Shown here one piece after another: positions 1 to 5,004 of a stretch of 5,004 nt of DNA. The position numbers and the translations under genes were made by a program. The stretch covers positions 1 to 5,004 of the forward strand of contig CANJYI010000235.1 of the NCBI GenBank assembly GCA_947478975.1. The letters are read 5' to 3'. Within the stretch, counting starts at the first letter, position 1. The number at the start of each line of letters is the position of its first letter. Under the pieces are notes generated by a model. It made no database searches and had not been told where the DNA came from. It worked only from the letters and a program-made list of their open reading frames with translations. The stretch comes from Chthoniobacteraceae bacterium. Lineage in GTDB: Bacteria > Verrucomicrobiota > Verrucomicrobiia > Chthoniobacterales > Chthoniobacteraceae.

Positions 1-258
1 CATGACTTTCAGGGCGAACGCGCCGGGCTTGCCGACCAACTGGCAATGGAGACAGGAACCGTCCCAGAGGTGATCGGGACCCGGGGTTCGGGGGCGAACG
101 CAGTCCGCGTGAGTTTGTTCCGGCGCAACGTGAAGGATCCTCGCTACCTTGGCTCAAAAAAAGTGTTGGTTTGGTGTTTTGCCGCCCGGGAGTTTACTGA
201 AGCGGAGCAAGGCTGGCAGCTGATCCCGTTGAGCCGTCCGGAGGTTAAGGCGAAGTGA
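1..258 (+). CDS. AlgJ/AlgX-like SGNH acyltransferase, C-terminal fragment (5' end outside window)
   Basis: The frame is open from the first base to the TGA at 256-258, so this is the last 85 codons of a longer gene. The internal ATG at 46 is not the real start. The fragment has the pattern I associate with the C-terminal part of AlgJ/AlgX-like O-acetyltransferases: a GLADQL segment, a Gly-Ser-Gly-Ala-Asn-Ala segment, then a strand reading KKVLVWCFAAREFTE followed by GWQLIPL. This corresponds to the VVWEFAARE-type motif of that family. The catalytic GDSF block would lie just upstream of the window. In the alginate and related systems such proteins are periplasmic or membrane-anchored and work with an MBOAT protein to O-acetylate exported polysaccharide. 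The stop codon overlaps the next gene's GTG start, and two more SGNH genes follow, which supports a shared polysaccharide-acylation role. The assignment rests on one short segment; another SGNH-family tail is possible. Confidence 0.68.
   Translation, partial: HDFQGERAGLADQLAMETGTVPEVIGTRGSGANAVRVSLFRRNVKDPRYLGSKKVLVWCFAAREFTEAEQGWQLIPLSRPEVKAK
240..244 (+). promoter_or_regulatory. Ribosome binding site for the GTG start at 255
   Basis: GGAGG lies inside the end of the upstream AlgJ-like gene, with 10 bases between it and the GTG at 255. The alternative ATG at 312 has only a weak GGAC-type purine stretch next to it. This site therefore favours the GTG, whose first bases overlap the upstream TGA (GTGA) and suggest translational coupling. 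Confidence 0.5.
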
Positions 259-1670
259 GTGGCATCCAGCCCCGCCCGTCGCGGTTCTTCTTTGCGTGCT
301 TCTTTGGACGGATGCGGACGGCTTTTGTGCTGGCGGGACTGTTTTTCGCTTTGGCTGTTCCTTTTCTCGCAACGGCTGGGCCTGGCGGGAAGGTTATGGA
401 AGCCGAGACAACGGTCTGCGCCTGCGCCTCTTCGGAGAACGCTTCTGGAGCAGGAGAAGGGGCAGTTTTGAATCCCGTTGGTGATTTGGATTCCTTGGTT
501 CCACCGAAGGTCACAAAGGTGGAACGGCCGCAGCGCGGGCTGCGCGTGCTCATTCTGGGGGACTCGCTTGCGCTTTGTGGTTTTGGAAAAGCGCTGGATT
601 CCAGACTCAGAAAGCTTCCCCTGGTGGACTCGGTCTCGACCTACATGGCCTGCGGTTCGGTCCCCACCACCTGGCTGACGAGCGGCCCCTTGGCACACGC
701 CCGGACAAGCTGCGGATTTTGGAGCATTGAAGGGAGCAGGGGCCAGTCGCTGACAGAGGTTCGTGACACGTTTGGCATGGAAAAGGGACGGCGGCCCGGC
801 ACCTACACGGTTCCAAAGCTGGAGGAGCTTGCTGAAGTTCTGCAGCCGGACATTTTGGTGATGCAGAACGGAACAAACCTGCTGAGCCTCTTTTCCGACG
901 GCCAGACGATCCTGCCTGCGCGCCACGGAAGCCAGATCCGCTCGTACATGAGTCCCTTTGTGCACCAACTGGCCCAGAGGGTGCATTCGCTCAAAAAAGT
1001 CTACTGGGTCGCGCCGCCTGTTACTGAGCGTGTTTCAAAAGAGGTACAGGATTTTCTCTTCAAGCGGATGGACGCCTATGCCTCCCCTCTTATCGAGTTT
1101 ATCGACAGCAGGACGCTGATTTCGCACCCCTACAGGAATCCCATGGCAGACCGGGAGCATTTTATAGGAAAGGACATGGAGGTGTGGGCCGAGAAGGTTT
1201 TCAAAAGGGTGCAAGACGACATTGAAACCGATGCTTATGCAGCCCACCCAGTTCCGGCGGCGGGCGTTCCAGCTTCAAAGGCGGACGCGGAGCTTGCCGC
1301 AGCAGGGCGCCCGGCGGCGCGGGCAAGCCTGAGTGTGCGCGTGCGGCTTCTCGCCAAGTCGCGCCCATTGCCCCTTGAAAAAATCACGCCCTATCAGGAG
1401 TCGATGGTCAGCTTCCTCTACCGGGTCGAGCAGGTCTTGGGCGGTGCCTATGCAGAGAAAGAGCTTTTGGTGATGCATCCCGCCCACATCGCACAGAAGC
1501 CGGAACCGCTCGAGAAGTATGCGGTGGGCGAAGTCTACCGGATGGATTTGATCGAGTTCGAAGGCTCGCCCTGGGAGGCGATCAAGCGGAGCGAACAGAC
1601 CGGACGAATGGAGTTGCTGCCCTTCATTCGGAAAGAGGACGAAGCGCGGTTTCCCTCTGGCGGCCGATAA
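255..1670 (+). CDS. Secreted SGNH/GDSL-family hydrolase with extra C-terminal domain
   Basis: A 471-residue exported SGNH-fold esterase or acyltransferase. All catalytic blocks are visible: GDS with nucleophile Ser104 (block I), oxyanion Gly134 in ACGSVP (block II), GTN with Asn208 (block III), and Asp299/His302 in DREH (block V). The N-terminus has a hydrophobic signal sequence (about residues 20-41) ending in Ala-Thr-Ala, a likely signal-peptidase site, so the product should act in the periplasm or outside the cell. An Ala/Pro-rich linker (about 327-358) leads to a C-terminal domain (about 359-466) containing PYQESMVSFLYRVEQVLGG and KELLVMHPAHIAQ. This domain is not part of the minimal SGNH fold. 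The GTG start overlaps the upstream stop and has a GGAGG site; the ATG at 312 would give a shorter, equally good signal peptide. The next gene, 9 bases downstream, encodes a related SGNH protein. The likely substrate is an acyl ester on a polysaccharide, inferred from context; the sequence does not show whether it transfers or removes the group. Confidence 0.9.
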   Translation: MSGIQPRPSRFFFACFFGRMRTAFVLAGLFFALAVPFLATAGPGGKVMEAETTVCACASSENASGAGEGAVLNPVGDLDSLVPPKVTKVERPQRGLRVLILGDSLALCGFGKALDSRLRKLPLVDSVSTYMACGSVPTTWLTSGPLAHARTSCGFWSIEGSRGQSLTEVRDTFGMEKGRRPGTYTVPKLEELAEVLQPDILVMQNGTNLLSLFSDGQTILPARHGSQIRSYMSPFVHQLAQRVHSLKKVYWVAPPVTERVSKEVQDFLFKRMDAYASPLIEFIDSRTLISHPYRNPMADREHFIGKDMEVWAEKVFKRVQDDIETDAYAAHPVPAAGVPASKADAELAAAGRPAARASLSVRVRLLAKSRPLPLEKITPYQESMVSFLYRVEQVLGGAYAEKELLVMHPAHIAQKPEPLEKYAVGEVYRMDLIEFEGSPWEAIKRSEQTGRMELLPFIRKEDEARFPSGGR

Positions 1671-1679
1671 GCCGGTGTC

Positions 1680-2444
1680 ATGAGCATCATTTGCACACCC
1701 GTTTCCCGTCGCACCTTCATGGGACTCGTCCTCGGGGCAGCCCTGCCGGCGCCCGCCCTGCAGGCAACCTACGGAAGCGGCGGCGCGGTGATTTTTAGAA
1801 AGGTTCTGATGCTGGGGGACTCCCTCTCTGTTGGTCCCTTTGGCCAGGAAATGCAGCATTTTCTGATCGAACGATTTGGGGAATCCCGCGTCTACCTGCT
1901 TGCCTCCTGCGGCGCCAGTCCGGAGCACTGGCTGGGTTCCGAGCCCGAGTTTGTTGCCAAGTGCGGCTACCGGGTGAAAACGCCGAGACAGTACATGCTT
2001 GGCGAGTACGAGAAAGGGCGCAGGCCGGCGCCGTTTCCCACGCCCAAACTTGAGCAGATTCTGGCCAAGACCCATCCCGACCTGGTTTTGGTGCAACTCG
2101 GTACCAACTGGTTTGATCTTCTTGAACAGAGCGCAGCGCCGGAGGTCCTGGAGCGCTTGGAGGGGATCGTGGACCGGTTTGCCGCCACCCTCCTCAGCGC
2201 GGATCCCAGGCCGCAGTTGGTCTGGATCACCCCTCCGGATTCGGCACGGTTTCGCAAGGTTCAGGGCCTCGTGACCGAATTGCTCTATCGCGTGGGCCGC
2301 CGCCGCCGCTTTGACTGCATCGATTCGTCCGCCTTGGTGCAGTACATCCCTGGGCAATCGGGGGGCGATGGGGTGCACTACGCTTCCGCCGCCGCCGAAA
2401 AGTGGGCGAGCGGAGTGAAGGGGTGTCTGCTCAAAATGCTGTAG
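1680..2444 (+). CDS. SGNH/GDSL-family hydrolase with twin-arginine (Tat) signal
   Basis: A 254-residue single-domain SGNH hydrolase. The N-terminus carries Ser9-Arg10-Arg11-Thr-Phe-Met followed by a moderately hydrophobic, Ala/Gly-rich segment ending near Ala29. This fits a Tat signal, so the protein would be exported already folded. Catalytic blocks: GDS with Ser48, oxyanion Gly78 in SCGASP, GTN with Asn143, and Asp230/His233 in DGVH. It shares with the preceding gene product the CG-x-x-P-x-x-WL block, a second Cys-Gly-aromatic (Cys95), and an EKGRRP...PKLE stretch at about 111-124, so the two are probably diverged duplicates. It lacks the C-terminal domain of the upstream protein. The ATG at 1680 was chosen because the next in-frame Met (Met14) would remove the twin arginines. 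No clear Shine-Dalgarno precedes it, and the 9-base gap suggests coupling to the upstream gene. The probable role is acyl-ester chemistry on exported polysaccharide; the substrate is unknown. Confidence 0.91.
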   Translation: MSIICTPVSRRTFMGLVLGAALPAPALQATYGSGGAVIFRKVLMLGDSLSVGPFGQEMQHFLIERFGESRVYLLASCGASPEHWLGSEPEFVAKCGYRVKTPRQYMLGEYEKGRRPAPFPTPKLEQILAKTHPDLVLVQLGTNWFDLLEQSAAPEVLERLEGIVDRFAATLLSADPRPQLVWITPPDSARFRKVQGLVTELLYRVGRRRRFDCIDSSALVQYIPGQSGGDGVHYASAAAEKWASGVKGCLLKML

Positions 2445-2445
2445 T

Positions 2446-2486
2446 CGCGGCGGGAGCGTCATCAACCCCTCCCACAGTGCGCCGCG
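2446..2486. terminator. Possible bidirectional hairpin between convergent genes
   Basis: In the 44-base gap between the two stop codons, CGCGGCG (2446-2452) is perfectly complementary to CGCCGCG (2480-2486). An inner GGAG (2453-2456) can pair with CTCC (2469-2472), leaving a 12-base loop and a one-sided bulge. A GC-rich stem between tail-to-tail genes suggests a shared terminator. Neither strand has a T-run after the stem, so it is not a classical intrinsic terminator. Confidence 0.3.
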
Positions 2487-2488
2487 CC

Positions 2489-4462
2489 CTACGGTTGGCT
2501 CTTGGCCCGCTGTGGCAGGTCGTTGCGCTCGTAGGCGTGGATCAGTTGTTCCAGGTAATTCACCGAGTGCCTCAGTTCCCTGCCGTGGAGACTGTCGCTC
2601 ACTCGCTTTGGCGCAGTCCATTCCCGCACAGGGGTGATCGTGGGCACGATATCGCTCCCCTTCAGAATGGCGGCCTCCACGGATTCAAAGTGGTGGTGCT
2701 TTGCCAGAAAGGTGCCGTGGGGCTCGATGACCAGAGTGAAGCCGTGGTCGCCGTAAGCCTCGGAAAATGCCCCGTCGATGGTGATCGCCTTGCCGCAGCG
2801 CTTCAGGGGCGACTCTCCCTTTTCCAGCTTCACAGGGACATGCCCGTTCACAATAAGACCCACGGAGGTGCAGACCCCAAACTCGGCCAGCACCTTCTCG
2901 CAAAACCAGCTTTCGTGAATCAACGAAAAGTACGGGCTTTTGGTCTCGTGATGGGTCGCCGGGTCGGCAATCAGATCCCGCTCGAAGGTCGTGATCCTGT
3001 CCTTACCAAAAAGTGGCGAACGGGGCCCGCTCCACAGATACCAAAGCAGGTCGAGTCCCCGCGTTTCAGGCTGCTCGATCGTCCGGTACACCACTCTCTC
3101 AATGGCATCCAACATGGCGCGCCCAGCCACCTGTTCCCCTTCGATCCGCATCGGCAAAAACTCGCCCCTCTCGTCGACGGCGAGGCAGCCGTGGAAAATG
3201 AGGTTTTCTTCCCTGCACAGGTACATGGACCCATGGGAAACCATCCAGCGCATCTGGTGCCAAAGCACCTTGCTGGCCCTGAAGGAGCCCTTGATCCGGT
3301 CTAGACATTGGATCTCGTCTTCCGACAGGCGATAGGGATCCGCCGGGTCGATTGTTGGAAAATGGTGGTCCTTGAGCGGGTAGACGACCCCGTCGATCTC
3401 GATGTTCCCTTCCGCTGTGATCCGGTGAAGCAACCGCCGCGACTCCATCTCCCATTCGGGATGGCGCGCGATGAGTTGCCCCTCGAGTTTGAACTGCATC
3501 ACCGCCGCGGCCTTCTGCATCCGAGCAATAGTGAGCGGTTCGCGCATGCCTCCCGCCTTGCTCACAAAACAGTCCGCGGGGTCGTCGGCGTAGACTTTTC
3601 GTACGAGCACCTCCAGGGGTTGGACTGGAATCCCGTAGCCTTCCTCCAGTTGCGAAAGTCTCCGGTAACGCAGCGATATGCGCAGCACATGGCAAATCAG
3701 CGCCTCGTGCCCAAGGCAGGCGCCCAGCCACGCCATGTCGTGGTTGCCCCATACGAACGCCACATTGGGCTGCTGCATGAGGTAATCCACGACCTTGTCG
3801 CCCCGGGGGCCTCTGTCCCAGCAGTCCCCGGCGATAATAATTTCGTCCACCGCAAGGTTGCGAATGACCCGGCCCGTGAGGTGGATGAGATGCAGCACTC
3901 GGCCTCGGGAAACCAGCGCCTTGGTGATGGCGTCCACGTAGCCGCTTTCGCGCTCCGCCGAGGGGGCGTGAAGGATCTCTGTGAGCAGTTCCCGGTACTG
4001 CGCAGGAAACACACGCACCACGTTTTTGATGCTGCGCCGAGAGGCCAGTTCTCGGACGACTTCAAAAAGGTACCCGAGCGTGCGTTTGGCATAGGCGCTC
4101 TGCTCTGCGGGGGTGGTCAGCTGGCGCTGCAGGCGTTCAACCACTTCGGCGGGATAAAAAATGAGGGTCAGCAGGTCCTCGAACTCCCTGAGCGGAAGCT
4201 TGTGCAGCAGGAGCCGCTCCACCAGGGGGCGGAGCGAACCGGACGCGTTGTTGATGATGTGCCTGAGCTTCCTGTCTTCGCCGTGAATGTCGCTGATGAC
4301 GTGAATGGTCCCCATGGGCAGGGTCAGTTCCGCCTCCAACCTGGCGATTTCAGCCACGGCGCAGTCGATGTCGGGGATGGACCGGGAAAGGGCCCGCAAT
4401 CCGAGCAGTCCGGAGTCGGTGGGGTGTGGAGAGGACGGGAAGGGGACCGGGGCGGTGTGCAT
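2489..4462 (-). CDS. fbp: Fructose-1,6-bisphosphatase, class III (Firmicutes type)
   Basis: A cytoplasmic gluconeogenic enzyme that hydrolyses fructose 1,6-bisphosphate to fructose 6-phosphate and phosphate. Its 657 residues match the class III family (about 640-670; B. subtilis Fbp is similar). The family uses a calcineurin-like metallophosphatase core, and its ligand motifs are present in order: Asp58/His60 in SDIHGE, Asp213/Asp216 in GDCWDRGPRGDKV, Asn240/His241/Asp242 in WGNHDMAW, His424 in IFHGC, and His541 in VNGHVPVK. These are followed by the family's KGESPLK and IDGAFSEAYGDHGFTL segments. A long insert (about 250-415) separates the GNHD and HGC motifs, as is normal here. The ATG at 4462 is the first possible start, since an in-frame TGA lies three codons upstream; no good Shine-Dalgarno is visible. 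Class III enzymes from Firmicutes are Mn-dependent and activated by phosphoenolpyruvate; whether this one is cannot be read from sequence. It is intact and unrelated in function to the SGNH genes it converges with. Confidence 0.97.
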   Translation of the reverse strand: MHTAPVPFPSSPHPTDSGLLGLRALSRSIPDIDCAVAEIARLEAELTLPMGTIHVISDIHGEDRKLRHIINNASGSLRPLVERLLLHKLPLREFEDLLTLIFYPAEVVERLQRQLTTPAEQSAYAKRTLGYLFEVVRELASRRSIKNVVRVFPAQYRELLTEILHAPSAERESGYVDAITKALVSRGRVLHLIHLTGRVIRNLAVDEIIIAGDCWDRGPRGDKVVDYLMQQPNVAFVWGNHDMAWLGACLGHEALICHVLRISLRYRRLSQLEEGYGIPVQPLEVLVRKVYADDPADCFVSKAGGMREPLTIARMQKAAAVMQFKLEGQLIARHPEWEMESRRLLHRITAEGNIEIDGVVYPLKDHHFPTIDPADPYRLSEDEIQCLDRIKGSFRASKVLWHQMRWMVSHGSMYLCREENLIFHGCLAVDERGEFLPMRIEGEQVAGRAMLDAIERVVYRTIEQPETRGLDLLWYLWSGPRSPLFGKDRITTFERDLIADPATHHETKSPYFSLIHESWFCEKVLAEFGVCTSVGLIVNGHVPVKLEKGESPLKRCGKAITIDGAFSEAYGDHGFTLVIEPHGTFLAKHHHFESVEAAILKGSDIVPTITPVREWTAPKRVSDSLHGRELRHSVNYLEQLIHAYERNDLPQRAKSQP

Positions 4463-4526
4463 GGGGTGTCAGGAAGATGTCGCGGACGGCGCAGGGTGAA
4501 CTGGGCGCCAGAAGCTGTGGCGGAAG

Positions 4527-4544
4527 AAGGCAGCGCCCTGCCTA
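4527..4544 (-). terminator. Small hairpin at the 3' end of the SRAP-like gene
   Basis: Read on the minus strand, AGGCAG-GGCG-CTGCCT (4543-4528) is a perfect 6-bp stem with a 4-base loop. It is preceded by TTTT and followed by TTCTTCC. It starts within the TAG stop of the SRAP-like gene and lies 65 bases before the fbp start. The position fits a weak terminator or attenuator between the two leftward genes. The T-rich tail is short and interrupted, so termination would be partial at best. The 79-base intergenic stretch shows no other clear signal. Confidence 0.35.
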
Positions 4545-4979
4545 AAACAGCTCCATTTGTTTGTGGCCGTCCTCCGGGGCAGCCTCGTCGGCGGGTTCTG
4601 GACCGATGGCCACGCTGGAGTACAGAGGCGCTTCGAGTAGCGGCATCCGGTCGTGCCCGAAGACCTCCACCTCCGCGAGGGTGGCGGGGCGTGTGACTAT
4701 GAGAATTTGGGGAGTGGAACCGCTGGAGTCCCAAAGCCCCCGGATGACGTGCCCCTCCGGAACGTCCCCCCAGTGTAGGCGGCCGTCCTTGTGCGAGCGT
4801 TCGGCAAAGCGGGTGGCGGGGACATCGACGGGGAGGCAGCCCTTGCTCTGCCACCAGCCCAGCCGTTCGCTGCGCGCAAAACCTCCCCAAAGGACGCGCT
4901 CAAACCGGCTGCCCCGCCAGATGGGGATCAGGCGTCCGGGCCGGTGTTGGGTTCCCGTAGATTCAAAGGTGGCGCACAT
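4542..4979 (-). CDS. Compact SRAP-like (YedK/HMCES-related) protein with clamp-binding-like C-terminus
   Basis: A 145-residue cytoplasmic protein with no signal peptide or membrane segment. Features recalling the SRAP family, whose members cross-link to abasic sites in single-stranded DNA through Cys2, are: Cys directly after Met1; an early WGGFARSE segment (31-38) resembling WGLxPxWA; a VPATRFAER segment (53-61) possibly matching NARAET; GLWD (81-84) resembling AGLWE; and LIVTRPA followed by FGHDRMPLL (107-115), close to the family's IHDRMPVIL with its catalytic His (here His109). It is shorter than usual (about 145 versus about 220 residues) and lacks a recognisable GFYEW element with the family's Glu, so activity is uncertain. 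Residues 126-140 form an acidic, Pro/Ala-rich tail. The protein then ends in QMELF, close to the bacterial sliding-clamp consensus QL(S/D)LF. The ATG at 4979 is supported by the Cys2 requirement, although no Shine-Dalgarno precedes it. The open frame is secure; the family assignment is my reading of motifs. Confidence 0.62.
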   Translation of the reverse strand: MCATFESTGTQHRPGRLIPIWRGSRFERVLWGGFARSERLGWWQSKGCLPVDVPATRFAERSHKDGRLHWGDVPEGHVIRGLWDSSGSTPQILIVTRPATLAEVEVFGHDRMPLLEAPLYSSVAIGPEPADEAAPEDGHKQMELF

Positions 4980-5004
4980 CGTGGGAAAGGGTTGGCGGAT
5001 AATC

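Noticed and set aside
144..986. Minus-strand open frame of 280 codons at the left end
   Set aside because: It overlaps the AlgJ-like tail and the first SGNH gene, and its translation has no family-like pattern. It is treated as a shadow.
2295..2310. GCCGCCGCCGCC run, with a similar run near 2387-2397, as a repeat element
   Set aside because: These are codon runs within the SGNH gene (GRRRR and SAAAE) in GC-rich coding sequence, not independent repeats.
1275..2621. Long minus-strand open frame (448 codons) opposite the two SGNH genes
   Set aside because: It is antisense to two SGNH genes with full catalytic motifs and runs across their junction and into the 3' end of fbp. The translation is low-complexity and His/Arg/Pro/Gln-rich, typical of a shadow frame.
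3308..4696. Long plus-strand open frame (462 codons) opposite fbp
   Set aside because: It lies antisense to the complete, motif-verified class III FBPase and its translation shows no recognisable domain. Long antisense frames are expected in GC-rich coding DNA.
4324..4890. Minus-strand open frame of 188 codons overlapping the SRAP-like gene and the fbp start
   Set aside because: Its Arg/Pro/Gly-rich translation is typical of a frame-shifted GC-rich gene, and both overlapped genes have better evidence.
4999..5004. GATTAT (minus strand) as a possible -10 box for the SRAP-like gene
   Set aside because: It matches TATAAT at only four of six positions, and the -35 region lies outside the window, so it cannot be supported.

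Overview
The window is GC-rich and densely coded: five protein-coding genes, no RNA gene, no mobile element and no CRISPR array. Three genes run rightward (1-2444) and two run leftward (4979-2489), meeting tail to tail across a 44-base gap. Gene content suggests a Gram-negative bacterium with Sec and Tat export. The AlgJ-like plus SGNH-hydrolase cluster next to a class III fructose-bisphosphatase would fit the Verrucomicrobiota/Planctomycetota/Lentisphaerota group. This placement is an inference from gene types and base composition, not a database match.

Rightward block (1-2444). The window opens inside the last 85 codons of a gene whose tail resembles the AlgJ/AlgX-type SGNH acyltransferases of exopolysaccharide O-acetylation systems. 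Its TGA stop overlaps the GTG start of the next gene. That gene encodes a secreted 471-residue SGNH hydrolase with an extra C-terminal domain. Nine bases later comes a 254-residue SGNH hydrolase with a twin-arginine signal. The two full-length SGNH proteins are clearly related: both have a Cys-Gly-x-x-Pro-x-x-Trp-Leu oxyanion block, a second Cys-Gly-aromatic about 20 residues later, and a KGRRP...PKLE stretch. The block looks like one operon that adds, moves or removes acyl (probably acetyl) groups on a cell-surface or exported polysaccharide. An MBOAT (AlgI-like) acyltransferase would be expected upstream, outside the window.

Leftward block (4979-2489). The first gene encodes a compact 145-residue protein. 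It has Cys at position 2 and a GHDRMP motif, which recall the SRAP (YedK/HMCES) family that cross-links abasic sites in DNA. It ends in an acidic tail finishing exactly in QMELF, which resembles a bacterial sliding-clamp binding peptide. After a 79-base gap with a small hairpin comes a full-length class III (Firmicutes-type) fructose-1,6-bisphosphatase of 657 residues, a gluconeogenic enzyme. The two leftward genes have no obvious functional link.

The most interesting items are the SRAP-like protein with its apparent clamp-binding tail, and the paired SGNH enzymes that share an unusual Cys-pair/KGRRP signature but use different export routes.
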